Source: Maritimibacter alkaliphilus HTCC2654
GTDB lineage: Bacteria; Pseudomonadota; Alphaproteobacteria; Rhodobacterales; Rhodobacteraceae
Length of the DNA stretch: 64,000 nucleotides
Direction: 5' to 3'
Assembly (NCBI RefSeq): GCF_000152805.1
Contig: NZ_CH902578.1
Location: 2,379,074-2,443,073, forward strand
Both the position numbers and the translations under genes were made by a program. The stretch's first letter is position 1. Every line of letters begins with the position of its first letter. Shown one piece after another: positions 1 to 8,536 of the stretch. Below the pieces are notes generated by a model that did no database searches, was not told the DNA's origin, and saw only the letters and a program-made list of their open reading frames with translations.

Positions 1-81
1 TTCGTAGCCCATCTTGAGGGCGTGTTCGGTCATGTACTGACCCAGTTTGCCGGAGATGCCGATGATGCAGATGCGTTTCAT
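1..81 (-). CDS. NAD(P)-binding (epimerase/NmrA-like) protein, N-terminal fragment
   Basis: Only the first 27 residues lie in the window; the gene runs off the left edge. The fragment begins MKRICIIGISGKLGQ, the first beta strand and glycine-rich turn (GxSGKLG) of an extended short-chain dehydrogenase/NmrA-type Rossmann fold, so it should bind NAD(P)H. A GAAAGGAACC ribosome-binding region precedes the ATG. It follows the DUF4386 gene on the same strand with a 27-bp gap and is divergent from the LysR gene at 991. The fold is fairly safe; substrate and reaction cannot be judged. Confidence 0.6.
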   Translation of the reverse strand, partial: MKRICIIGISGKLGQYMTEHALKMGYE

Positions 82-108
82 GGTTTTGGTTCCTTTCGGG
101 TTCATGGT

Positions 109-828
109 TCAGGCGGCGGCCAGAGCCGGGTTCAGGGGGGTGGGCTCCTTCGGCCCGCGAATTGCGAGCCAAAGGGCAAAGCCGACTTCCGACAGGGTGA
201 CGATGGCGAGGAAGCCGATGCGCAGGGTTCCGAACCAGTCGGCATCCGGGAAAGCGAAGGCATAGACGCTGTCGAAGATGTAGCCGAAGCTGCCGACGAT
301 CAGGCCGTAGCCGAACAGGCGCGGGACAAGACCGGACTTCAGGACGAGCGTGCCGAGCAGCATCAGGTGCATCCAGAAGAACGCCTGCCAGACCCAGATA
401 CCGGCATGGTGCGTGTCCATCATCAGCGCCGCGAGCGCGTTCCTGATCTCGTCGTTCGCCACGATGTCGCCTGTGGCGAGGCTGGTCAGACCGGCCTGGA
501 ACAGAAGCATCGCACCCATCACGGCCACCATGGCGAAGCGGGCGAGCATGGCGGCGAAGGCCAGCGTTTCGTTCGTGCGGCGGAAGATCTGGAACAGCAT
601 GGTCATGGTCATGACCTCGATCAGCATGACCAGCGTGTCGGCCCCGATTCCGGCGTTGTAGAGGCCACGCTTGGCGACAAGGTTCGCCATCGTGCCCGCC
701 GGATCGCCGGTAACGATCTGGCTCGGCACGTAGCCGATGGCGAAGGCGCCGAAGACGGCGATCGAGAAGTAAAGACCACCGGCGAGGCGGCCGTAGTTGC
801 GGGCGGTGGGATCGTTGAAGACTTTCAT
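109..828 (-). CDS. DUF4386 family membrane protein
   Basis: A 239-residue protein with about six hydrophobic segments. The N-terminal ARxxGRLAGGLYF stretch and the regular spacing of membrane helices match the DUF4386 family, whose function is unknown. I start it at the ATG giving MKVFNDPTARNYG because an AAAGGTCC ribosome-binding region lies just upstream; a longer open frame to 1224 only crosses the antisense of the LysR gene. It is the first gene of a leftward unit with the NAD(P)-binding gene at the edge, divergent from LysR, which is the usual arrangement for a LysR target. Confidence 0.8.
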   Translation of the reverse strand: MKVFNDPTARNYGRLAGGLYFSIAVFGAFAIGYVPSQIVTGDPAGTMANLVAKRGLYNAGIGADTLVMLIEVMTMTMLFQIFRRTNETLAFAAMLARFAMVAVMGAMLLFQAGLTSLATGDIVANDEIRNALAALMMDTHHAGIWVWQAFFWMHLMLLGTLVLKSGLVPRLFGYGLIVGSFGYIFDSVYAFAFPDADWFGTLRIGFLAIVTLSEVGFALWLAIRGPKEPTPLNPALAAA

Positions 829-970
829 GACTTGGACCTTTCGGGCAAAGGGGCATCGGTCCGGTGCAAGCGGCGCCCCGGCGGTCAGTCCCGATTTCGT
901 TTTGAATGTTGGTCGGCCTCTCGTTGGCCGGTGAGGATGTTTTAGCGCGGGGGCGTCCTCAACAAAATTG

Positions 971-990
971 ACCAATATCGTGGAATTGGT
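971..990. promoter_or_regulatory. candidate LysR operator
   Basis: ACCAAT and ATTGGT form a perfect 6-bp inverted repeat separated by 8 bp, immediately before the LysR start and inside the divergent intergenic region. LysR regulators usually bind an interrupted palindrome between themselves and a divergent target. The site is seen in the sequence; its use by this LysR is inference. Confidence 0.35.
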
Positions 991-1887
991 ATGCATATCC
1001 GTATGGATTGGAAAAACGTCAGTTTCGACTGGAACCGCGCCCGTGCTTTTCTGGTGACGGCGGAAGAGGGCTCTCTCTCCGCCGCCGCCCGCGCGCTTGG
1101 CCTTGCCCAGCCCACGCTGGGGCGGCAGGTCGAGGCCTTGCAGGAGGAACTCGGCGTTACCCTCTTCGAGCGCGCGGGCCGGGGGATGCAGCTCACCCCC
1201 GCCGGTCACGCGATGATCGAACATGCACGCGCGATGGGCGAAGCGGCGGGGCGGCTTTCAAACGTCGCCTTCGGTCAGAACGACACGATGGAGGGGCCGG
1301 TGACGATCAGCGCCTCGGATGCCTACGCCGGTCTCCTCCTCCCCCCGATCATCGAAAAGATGACCGAGGCCGAGCCACGCATCACCGTGAACGTCGTCGT
1401 GTCGAATACCGCCTCGGACCTGCTCAGGCGCGAGGCCGACATCGCGATCCGGAACTTCCGGCCCGAAGAGCCCGACCTCATCGCGCGCAAGATCCGCGAC
1501 GCCGAGGCGCGGATGTTCGCGTCACCGGATTACGCCGCCTCCCTTGGACCGATCCAAAGCAAGGACGACTTCGCAAAGGCCCGCTTCGTCGGTCTCGACC
1601 GCACCGGGCAGTTTCTGGGGATGTTGCAGCAGATGGGTTACCCCATCTCCGAGGCGAACGTGCCGGTTCACACCGAGAACTTCCTCGTCATGTGGGCGCT
1701 GGTGAAGCGCGGCATGGGGATCGGCATGATCGACTCCGTCATCGGCGACGCCGATCCGGGCGTCGTCCGGCTGTGGGAAGATGAGCCGACCCTCGGCTTC
1801 CCGATCTGGCTCGTCGCCCACCGCGATCTGCACCAGAACCGCCGGCTCAGGTTCGTGTGGGATTTCCTCGCGGACGCCCTGCGATAG
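991..1887 (+). CDS. LysR family transcriptional regulator
   Basis: 298 residues, standard LysR length. Residues about 12-70 form the winged helix-turn-helix (AARALGLAQPTLGRQVEALQ region), followed by the periplasmic-binding-like effector domain. An alternative ATG four codons downstream (1003) is equally possible. It is transcribed away from the DUF4386/NAD(P)-binding unit and probably controls it. Its DNA-binding domain closely resembles that of the second LysR at 31674, which also faces an NAD(P)-binding protein. Its 3' end overlaps the convergent FAD monooxygenase gene by 41 bp. Confidence 0.92.
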   Translation: MHIRMDWKNVSFDWNRARAFLVTAEEGSLSAAARALGLAQPTLGRQVEALQEELGVTLFERAGRGMQLTPAGHAMIEHARAMGEAAGRLSNVAFGQNDTMEGPVTISASDAYAGLLLPPIIEKMTEAEPRITVNVVVSNTASDLLRREADIAIRNFRPEEPDLIARKIRDAEARMFASPDYAASLGPIQSKDDFAKARFVGLDRTGQFLGMLQQMGYPISEANVPVHTENFLVMWALVKRGMGIGMIDSVIGDADPGVVRLWEDEPTLGFPIWLVAHRDLHQNRRLRFVWDFLADALR

Positions 1888-3052
1888 GCGGCAGCAGCGT
1901 GCCCCGCACGAGCCGGGCAAGCGCCGCGGGGATCGGCGGCACGGTGGACAGGGGATAAAGCAGGCGGTCACGAAGAAACGCCAAGGCCCTACTGTCCGAC
2001 TGGTACTGCGGCGTGAAGACGGCCGAGAGCAGTTGGTAGCCCCAGACATGCCAGCGGCGGGTGAGGACATAGGCCCTCAGCGCATCGTCCAGATTGCCAT
2101 GCCGCTCCATCGCCCAGGTCAAAGCACTCGCATCCAGAAGCGCCATGTTCGCGCCCTGCCCGAGCTGGGGCGAGGTTCGGTGCGCCGCGTCACCGATATG
2201 CACCATCCCGTCGCCCGCCGTGCGCCACAGCGTGCCGTGGCCATAGCGCGCCATCGTGAAATCATCCGTCGCACCGATCTGATCCGCGAATTCCCACGCT
2301 TCCGGCCAATGCGCCTGCGCTTCCCGCTTCCACGCGTCCAGACCCGCCGCGCGCCAATCGTCGTATCCGCCCGAAGGCAGAGACCAGAACAGCGCCGCCT
2401 TGGGCCGATCCGCGCCCGCTGGTGTCCCGATCGGCAGCACTCCCATCATCCGGTCGGCATGGCTGTAGCGTTGGGTCAGCCGGTCCGGCTCGATCACGCC
2501 GGGCACCCAGTCCACGACGCTCCAGAGCGCGCCATAGGGAAGCGCCCGCGCCCGGATGGGCGACAGCATCGACCCCGACCCGCTCGCATCGATCAACTGG
2601 TCGAACGCCCCGGTCCGCTTGCCACCCTCCAGCACGAAGCGTTGCCCGTCACGCCCGACGACCAGCGATCGCGGCGTGACCCCGACGCCTTCGGCCATGC
2701 AGACCTCATGCAAGACCGAGAACAGGCTCGCCCGGTGGATGCCCAGCCCCTGATGCGCCGGGTCGGTGCCGTAGTCGGCAGCCAGCACGATACCCGCTTT
2801 CTGATGGCTCGTGCCCTGAATTCGGGTCAGCCCCTGCCCCTGCGCTTCGGCCTTGTCGAGAACGCCAAGCTCGGCCAGCACCGCGCGGCCCACGGGCTGC
2901 ACGACCAGCCCCGACCCCACGGGGGCGGGCGCGTCGAACTGGTCGAAGATCTCGACCCTGTGACCGGCGCGGGCCAGAAACGCGCCGACCGCCAGCCCGC
3001 CGATCCCGGCCCCTGCAATTCCGATGGCTCGTGGCCTGCCCGTTCGGACCAT
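1847..3052 (-). CDS. FAD-dependent aromatic-type monooxygenase/oxidoreductase
   Basis: 401 residues of the UbiH/PHBH-like flavoprotein fold. GAGIGG at residues 14-19 is the ADP-binding turn, and GDAAH at 287-291, followed by a PxxGQGAN stretch, is the second FAD-binding motif. Such enzymes hydroxylate aromatic or related substrates with NAD(P)H and O2. The substrate cannot be told from the sequence, and the two neighbours (LysR convergent, DoxX divergent) do not settle it. The stop codon lies inside the last 41 bp of the LysR gene on the opposite strand. Confidence 0.88.
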   Translation of the reverse strand: MVRTGRPRAIGIAGAGIGGLAVGAFLARAGHRVEIFDQFDAPAPVGSGLVVQPVGRAVLAELGVLDKAEAQGQGLTRIQGTSHQKAGIVLAADYGTDPAHQGLGIHRASLFSVLHEVCMAEGVGVTPRSLVVGRDGQRFVLEGGKRTGAFDQLIDASGSGSMLSPIRARALPYGALWSVVDWVPGVIEPDRLTQRYSHADRMMGVLPIGTPAGADRPKAALFWSLPSGGYDDWRAAGLDAWKREAQAHWPEAWEFADQIGATDDFTMARYGHGTLWRTAGDGMVHIGDAAHRTSPQLGQGANMALLDASALTWAMERHGNLDDALRAYVLTRRWHVWGYQLLSAVFTPQYQSDSRALAFLRDRLLYPLSTVPPIPAALARLVRGTLLPPIAGRPRGNPTRT

Positions 3053-3206
3053 ACCGATCCCCGCCTGAATTAAGTGGCTGACTGATAACCGCTTTTATCA
3101 CGGCCTCACGCGAAATGAACCCGCAAGCGATACCGGCTTCGGCAAGCTTCAGCCAGTCGCCGGACAGGGGGTTGTGGACCTGAAACCGCTTTGCCAAATA
3201 CGGCCC

Positions 3207-3611
3207 ATGTCGAACCTCCTGAACCTTGTCGGTCGCATCCTGATCGCGCTCATCTTTTTCGGTGGCGCGATTCAGAAGGTTGGCGATCCGGCCCCCGTGA
3301 CCGGGATGATTACCGGCATCGGCCTGCCCGAGTGGCTGATCTGGCCGGTGGCGGCGTTCAACTTGATCGCCGCCGCCGCACTCGTCACCGGTCCCGGCAT
3401 CAGGATCTGGGCGCTCATGCTCGCTGCCTATTGCATCTTCACCAGCTATTTTCATTGGGATCTTCGGGCGGACCCGTGGCAGGTCACGATCATGGTCAAG
3501 AACTGGGCCATCGCGGGCGGTCTTCTGATCCTCGCCAGTCAGGATACGGACGGGGTTTCGACCGGCGGCCGGCGCGCCGCAAAGACCGGGTTCCAGCCGG
3601 ACCAGAAGTAA
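3207..3611 (+). CDS. DoxX family membrane protein
   Basis: 134 residues with four predicted membrane helices. The N-terminal LVGRILIALIFFGGAIQK stretch is characteristic of DoxX proteins, small quinone-pathway or oxidative-stress-related membrane proteins of poorly known role. An upstream GTG at 3174 would add 11 residues; I prefer the ATG at 3207 because it begins directly before the first helix, although neither has a strong ribosome-binding site. Divergent from the FAD monooxygenase. Confidence 0.85.
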   Translation: MSNLLNLVGRILIALIFFGGAIQKVGDPAPVTGMITGIGLPEWLIWPVAAFNLIAAAALVTGPGIRIWALMLAAYCIFTSYFHWDLRADPWQVTIMVKNWAIAGGLLILASQDTDGVSTGGRRAAKTGFQPDQK

Positions 3612-3658
3612 GCGAACCGGCGCTGAAAACAGCCGCGTGCATTGTCGGTTCACCGCAC

Positions 3659-3680
3659 AGTCCCTACATTTTCAGGGACT
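3659..3680 (+). terminator. hairpin after doxX (weak terminator candidate)
   Basis: AGTCCCT and AGGGACT pair perfectly over 7 bp around an 8-nt loop. There is no T-tract, so this may be an mRNA 3' end structure rather than a full intrinsic terminator. It lies between doxX and the next gene and argues against a translation start upstream of it at 3642. Confidence 0.35.
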
Positions 3681-3689
3681 GCAACGGGT

Positions 3690-4994
3690 GTGGCGGGGAA
3701 ACCGGTGACTTCGAAAGACGCAAGCACGCGCTCGGGCGAGCGTGAAGGGGTCCGCTACGCGCGGGAATTGAACCGCCATATCACGTGGCTCGACAGCTTC
3801 ACGGGGGTGGCCCTTGGGGTGTTGGCCGCCGCTTCGGGCATCTACACCTATCTCGGCGTGAGGTCTTTGCTCGACGACACCGGCGCGTGGACGACCTTCG
3901 CCGCGCTCAGTTACTCGCTCGCCGTGTCGGTCGGTATCTTCGTGTTCTGGTCCTACATGCTCCGGCTCTTGCCCGCGATGCGCACTGCTGCGTCCCGGCT
4001 TGGCCTGATGCTGTCGATGGCCCTCGGCTCGGTCGCCATCGTCGCCATGTCGTCGTGGCTGAACGCCGCCGCGCTCGCGGGGGCTGCCGCTGTCGAACAA
4101 CATCTGGCCCACACGGTGCAGGACTATCAGACCGCCCTCGAACGGGCGCATTCCAAGACCATTGCCGGTCAGGCGCTGCAACGGGATGTCGCCCGTGCGC
4201 GCGAGACGTTTCAAGACCTCTCCGCGCAGGAGGACAGCGGAAACCTTTCCGGTCTCGCCGGGCGTGGCGCGGTGTTCCGGGTGCTCACCCAGAAATCCGC
4301 CGAACTTCAGGGGCTCGAAGACCAGATCGCCGCGCAGGAGCAGGAGGTGGCCGAAGCTTTCGCACAGGGTAACGCCGTTCTCAGCCGGATGCGCGCCCTG
4401 TCGGTCGAACCCGGCGCGGTCGAGGCCCGCTCGGTCCGGTTCGCGGAAGAGGCCGTGCGCCTGTCCGGTCTGATCGCGGAATTGCGCCAGTTGAACGTGG
4501 CCCCGCTGGTCGCCCGTGCCTCGGCCGACCTGCGCGACAGCGTGGTTCTGCCCGACCTCGACGCAGGTTCCGCCGAGGGGCGTGCGAGCCAGCAATCGAC
4601 CATCGCCAGCGTCATGACGCTTCTGGCCGACCGCGCCTCGACGCTGGAGACGGCAGCGGCCGAGGTTCAGGCGCTCCCCGATGCCGAAGAGATCGAGTAT
4701 ACGCCCCTGTCCGCCGCCGACGCGGTGATCCGCTACGCGGGCAACTTCGTGCCGTCGTGGGCCGGGGCCATCGCCATCGACCTGTTGCCCGCCGTTCTCG
4801 TCTTCGTCCTCATGGTCACCCATGCGGCGATCCGGCAAGGGAACGGGGTGCAGACGGTCGAGGACACCATGACCGTGGCCGAGATGCGGGCGGCGCTCGA
4901 CGCGGCGCGAAGCCTCGACATGATTCCGCACGAACCCGACCCGACCCCGCCGGAGCGCGATTCCGACAAGCGCCATGTCCGGGCGGTCGACTGA
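3690..4994 (+). CDS. membrane protein with long periplasmic/cytoplasmic coiled coil, unknown function
   Basis: About 434 residues, not assignable to a family I know. Layout: a short charged N-terminus, three closely spaced hydrophobic segments, then roughly 200 Ala/Glu/Gln-rich residues with heptad-like spacing that should form a coiled coil, then one more hydrophobic segment (IAIDLLPAVLVFVLMV) and a short charged tail. The start is uncertain: GTG at 3690 or GTG at 3705, the latter with a GGGG stretch 6 nt upstream; a TTG at 3642 would read through a hairpin. The next gene starts 1 bp after the stop, so the two are almost certainly translated together. Confidence 0.75.
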   Translation: MAGKPVTSKDASTRSGEREGVRYARELNRHITWLDSFTGVALGVLAAASGIYTYLGVRSLLDDTGAWTTFAALSYSLAVSVGIFVFWSYMLRLLPAMRTAASRLGLMLSMALGSVAIVAMSSWLNAAALAGAAAVEQHLAHTVQDYQTALERAHSKTIAGQALQRDVARARETFQDLSAQEDSGNLSGLAGRGAVFRVLTQKSAELQGLEDQIAAQEQEVAEAFAQGNAVLSRMRALSVEPGAVEARSVRFAEEAVRLSGLIAELRQLNVAPLVARASADLRDSVVLPDLDAGSAEGRASQQSTIASVMTLLADRASTLETAAAEVQALPDAEEIEYTPLSAADAVIRYAGNFVPSWAGAIAIDLLPAVLVFVLMVTHAAIRQGNGVQTVEDTMTVAEMRAALDAARSLDMIPHEPDPTPPERDSDKRHVRAVD

Positions 4995-4995
4995 G

Positions 4996-5757
4996 ATGAG
5001 CACCGAGACGACCGACGCCACCGACCCGGCACCGACCGGCATCCGGCGCGCTATCGCGGGGATCGTGGGCGTGCAGGTGGCGATTGCCGCCGCGCTCCTC
5101 ATCACCGATCTGGCGGGCAGCCTGCCCCGGATCGACCCGCTCACCCGGCAGTCGCCCTCCGGCCCCTCAACACGGCCCTATTCGCCCGACCGCGCGCCAT
5201 CGACCCTGCCCGGCGAACGGCCCGTTACGGGGCCTATGCCCGAACGGCTGGAAGTGTCGGCGGACGGCCCGACGCTGACCCTGACGGGGCAGATCGCCCC
5301 CGGTGACGGGGCGCGGATCGGCGACGAACTCCGCACCCGCGCGGGCGCAGGCCAGACGGTCGCCACCATCCGGCTGGACAGCCCCGGCGGCTCGGTCTCG
5401 GATGCGCTCGAGATCGGCGAACTCATCCGGGGCAGCGGCATCGACACCGAGATCGCCGCGAATGCGATCTGCCTTTCGGCCTGTCCCTACATCCTCGCAG
5501 GCGGAGTCGAACGGACGGTCGCCTCGTCGGGACGTGTCGGGGTGCACCAGCATTATTTCGGGGAAAGCACCATCCTCCCCGCCTTCATCGCGGTCGAGGA
5601 CATTCAGCGCGGTCAGGCCGAAGTCATGGCCTATCTCACGCGGATGGGAATCGGGCTGGGCATCATGGAACACGCCATGCGCACGCCGCCCGATCAGATC
5701 TACCTACTGTCGCAGGAAGAACTGTCGGAATACGACATGGTGACGGCGGCGCAGTAG
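4996..5757 (+). CDS. membrane-anchored ClpP/SppA-fold putative serine protease (COG3904-like)
   Basis: 253 residues. One membrane segment at about 17-39 and a Pro/Ser-rich linker are followed by a ClpP/crotonase-like domain. SPGGSV at 129-134 matches the SPGG turn of ClpP; Ser161 in LSACPY lies where the ClpP nucleophile sits, and His184 in RVGVHQH where the catalytic histidine sits, so a Ser-His pair is retained. The domain is predicted to be outside the inner membrane. It is coupled to the coiled-coil membrane protein upstream (1-bp gap), which suggests that they act as a complex. Peptidase activity is inferred, not shown. Confidence 0.8.
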   Translation: MSTETTDATDPAPTGIRRAIAGIVGVQVAIAAALLITDLAGSLPRIDPLTRQSPSGPSTRPYSPDRAPSTLPGERPVTGPMPERLEVSADGPTLTLTGQIAPGDGARIGDELRTRAGAGQTVATIRLDSPGGSVSDALEIGELIRGSGIDTEIAANAICLSACPYILAGGVERTVASSGRVGVHQHYFGESTILPAFIAVEDIQRGQAEVMAYLTRMGIGLGIMEHAMRTPPDQIYLLSQEELSEYDMVTAAQ

Positions 5758-5760
5758 GCC

Positions 5761-6711
5761 CTATCCGGCCTGCTCGCCCTCGAACGCGTCCGCCTTGACC
5801 GCACCGCGCTGACCCCTTGGACGGTCCCGGCCAACGGTCGTATCCATCAGGTGCTGCGCCTCGATCTCGGCATTGAGCTTGGCACCCAGAAGCACGACCA
5901 GCGCCGAAATCCAAAGCCACATGAGCAGGACGATCGCCCCGGCGAGCGTTCCGAAGCTTTCCTGATAGCTCCCGAAATTGTCGGCATAGATCGAGAACCC
6001 TACCGAAGCGGCGCCCCACAACAGACAGGCCAGCACCGCGCCCGGCAAGATATAGACCCAGCGCGCCGACCGACGATCCGGCCCGTAGCGGAACAGGATC
6101 GAGAATGCGCCGATGGTGAATATGAGCAGCACCAACCACGGCACGATCCTCACCACGGTTTCGACCACGCCACCGAGGGGCAGGACATTCAGGACGATGG
6201 GCAGCACCACCATGACCCCAAGCGAAAAGATCACGCCGATGACGAGGAAAACGGTCAGCGCGAACACCGTCAGTTTCGCCCGGATCAGGCCGCGCTCGTC
6301 CTTTTCGGCATAGGCCACGTTCAGCCCCACCATCAGGTTCTCGACCCCCTTCGACGCGGAATAGAGCGCAAGAAGCAGGCCAAGGATCGCGGCGAGACCC
6401 AGCCCGCTTTCATCCGATCCGGTCACGGATGTCGCCTGATCCAGAATGATGCTCGCGGCCCCGTCGGGCAGCACTGCCGCGAATTCCTGCAACGGGTCCG
6501 TGATTTCGGCGGGATCGAAGAACAGGCCCGCAACGGCAATCGTGGCGGTGATCGCGGGAAACAACGACAATAGCGCGAAGAACGCGACGCCCGCCGCGAT
6601 CAGGGTCAGACGGTTCTCGTTGAACCGCGTCCACACGCGTTTCAGGATCGCGAACCACTCCGCCCCGGAGAACGCGAGCGAGCGATTGGAGTGTTGCGCA
6701 GTGTCGACCAT
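5761..6711 (-). CDS. YihY/virulence factor BrkB family membrane protein
   Basis: About 316 residues with six hydrophobic segments. LIAAGVAFFALLSLFPA near the N-terminus and a LWGAxSxxF-type stretch are hallmarks of the YihY/BrkB (formerly wrongly 'RNase BN') family of inner-membrane proteins of unknown function. The ATG at 6711 is used; an in-frame ATG at 6738 adds nine residues. It is convergent with the ClpP-like gene (3-bp gap) and divergent from the HWE kinase. A possible stress-type promoter lies just upstream. Confidence 0.85.
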   Translation of the reverse strand: MVDTAQHSNRSLAFSGAEWFAILKRVWTRFNENRLTLIAAGVAFFALLSLFPAITATIAVAGLFFDPAEITDPLQEFAAVLPDGAASIILDQATSVTGSDESGLGLAAILGLLLALYSASKGVENLMVGLNVAYAEKDERGLIRAKLTVFALTVFLVIGVIFSLGVMVVLPIVLNVLPLGGVVETVVRIVPWLVLLIFTIGAFSILFRYGPDRRSARWVYILPGAVLACLLWGAASVGFSIYADNFGSYQESFGTLAGAIVLLMWLWISALVVLLGAKLNAEIEAQHLMDTTVGRDRPRGQRGAVKADAFEGEQAG

Positions 6712-6755
6712 GACGTCTCGGTGCCCCCTTCGTGTCATTCAGGACTTACCAGACC

Positions 6756-6780
6756 AACCATGGTTCAATTCCATTGTTCC
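6756..6780 (-). promoter_or_regulatory. candidate EcfG-type (general stress) promoter
   Basis: Read on the minus strand, GGAAC is followed after 16 nt by GGTT. The alphaproteobacterial general-stress sigma factor EcfG recognises GGAAC-N16/17-CGTT, so one position deviates. It points towards the YihY/BrkB gene. The match is short and may be chance. Confidence 0.3.
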
Positions 6781-6862
6781 GAACATGCGCTATTCGGCCC
6801 GGCAAAACATGCAGCCACCGAAAGAATTTGCGTGATACGGGGCGTTCCACCTAACGTGGGAC

Positions 6863-8533
6863 ATGAACCCTCCGCAGGGCCCGATGGCGAGTCGGCCCTG
6901 CAACGTGGAAGTGGAACCCCGGTTGCTCAGACGCCAGCCCCCCGTTTTCAACAAGGCATCGTTTCTGTCCGGTTCGGGCGAAATGGCGGGCCGGATGCGC
7001 GATTTCGACTGGACGAACCATCCGCTCGGGCCGCCCGAAGACTGGCCGACCGCGCTGCGGTCCGCGCTGGGTATCGCACTGAACTCCACCTTTCCGACCT
7101 GCATCTACTGGGGGTCGGAGCTGCGCCTGCTCTACAACGACAGCTGGTCGACGATCCCCGGCCCGCGGCACCCGGATTGCCTGGGCGAACCCGCGGCCGA
7201 GGTCTGGTCCGACATCTGGCACGTCATCGAGCCGCAGTTCACCGAAGTGATCTCGACCGGCGAAGGGCTGTTCGTCGAGAACCAGATGCTGCCCATGCGC
7301 CGCTTCGGGGTCGAGGAGGAGACGTACTGGACCTACAGTTTCACCCCGATCCGCATGGATGACGGGTCGATCGGCGGGATTTTCAACTCGGGCAGCGAGA
7401 CGACGACGCAGCTTCTGCAACAAAAGAACACCGCCTTCGTGCTGGAACTGAGCGACGTGTTTCGCAATGTCGCCGATCCGACCGCGATCCGGCCCAAGGC
7501 GCTCGCCATGCTGGGCCAGCACCTCGACGCCGACCGGGTCGGCCTGCGGGAACGCGCCGCCGCCGGGCCCGCGACCCAACTCGACATCACCGAACAGTGG
7601 TGTGCGACCGGCATAAATCCCGTGACGCCGCGCCCCGGCGCCGCGACGCTCGACCACAAGATGTGGGCGAGCCTTCTGGACGGCCACGTGATCCGGCTGG
7701 ACGGAACCGATGCCGACCGGCTGGCCGTCGAAAAGCAGATCCTAGATTCCATCGGGTGTGCTGCGGCCCTTGCCGTGCCATGGGCCGAGGATGGCGAGAC
7801 GACGGCGGTCATCTTCGTCCACTCCATGACCCCGCGCCACTGGACCGATCTCGAGGTCGAGGTGGTCGAAGCCGTTCTCGAACGCACCATGCACCTCGTC
7901 GCCCGCGCCCGTGCGGCCGAACGTGAACGCGTTATGACGAACGAGATCAACCACCGCGCCAGAAACCTTCTGTCGGTCGCGCAGGCCATCATCCGGCTCG
8001 CGCGGCCCGAAGACCCCAAGACGATGCGCGACAAGCTGGTGTCCCGGATCGGCGCCCTGTCGAAAAGCCACTCCCTGCTGGCGGATTTGAAGTGGGAGCC
8101 GGTGGCGCTCAGAACCCTGCTCGATCAGGAACTCGCGCCTTATGTGTCCGGCGCGGACGGAACCGCCGAACTCACCGGCCCCGATGTGGTCCTGTCGGCC
8201 ACCCAATGTCAGGCGCTCGGCCTCGTCCTGCACGAGCTTGTCACCAACGCGGCCAAATACGGCGCGCTCAACGACACCGGCGGTCGTCTGCGCGTGCGCT
8301 GGGACGTGACCGACCGCAACACCCTGCGCATCGACTGGTCGGAACGGTGCCGCACCCCGGTCCAGACCACCGACAAGGTCGAAGGCGGGTTCGGCTCACG
8401 GCTTCTGAACCTGATGATCGAACGGCAGCTCGAAGGCTCGTATGAGCGTGACCTGCGCCCCGACGGCCTCCATTTCGTCATCGAAATCCCGTGGAGCGCC
8501 GCACCGACCCCGGTGCTCGAACCGCAGGATTAG
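6863..8533 (+). CDS. HWE-family sensor histidine kinase (PAS-GAF-HisKA_2-like)
   Basis: 556 residues, no membrane segment, so a soluble cytoplasmic sensor. A PAS-like domain occupies about 60-180 and a GAF-like domain about 190-350; the kinase core follows. His364 in NEINHRARNLL is the expected phosphorylation site. The HWE signature is present: His457 in the N-box LHELVTNAAKYGAL and W492-x-E494 in IDWSE. HWE kinases often feed the PhyR/NepR/EcfG stress pathway or light and energy sensing, but no response regulator gene adjoins this one, so the partner is unknown. No clear ribosome-binding site before the ATG. Confidence 0.9.
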   Translation: MNPPQGPMASRPCNVEVEPRLLRRQPPVFNKASFLSGSGEMAGRMRDFDWTNHPLGPPEDWPTALRSALGIALNSTFPTCIYWGSELRLLYNDSWSTIPGPRHPDCLGEPAAEVWSDIWHVIEPQFTEVISTGEGLFVENQMLPMRRFGVEEETYWTYSFTPIRMDDGSIGGIFNSGSETTTQLLQQKNTAFVLELSDVFRNVADPTAIRPKALAMLGQHLDADRVGLRERAAAGPATQLDITEQWCATGINPVTPRPGAATLDHKMWASLLDGHVIRLDGTDADRLAVEKQILDSIGCAAALAVPWAEDGETTAVIFVHSMTPRHWTDLEVEVVEAVLERTMHLVARARAAERERVMTNEINHRARNLLSVAQAIIRLARPEDPKTMRDKLVSRIGALSKSHSLLADLKWEPVALRTLLDQELAPYVSGADGTAELTGPDVVLSATQCQALGLVLHELVTNAAKYGALNDTGGRLRVRWDVTDRNTLRIDWSERCRTPVQTTDKVEGGFGSRLLNLMIERQLEGSYERDLRPDGLHFVIEIPWSAAPTPVLEPQD

Positions 8534-8536
8534 GGA

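Noticed and set aside
1781-3073. 430-residue plus-strand open frame
   Set aside because: Antisense to the FAD monooxygenase with its two FAD motifs; Arg/Pro-rich composition typical of a shadow.
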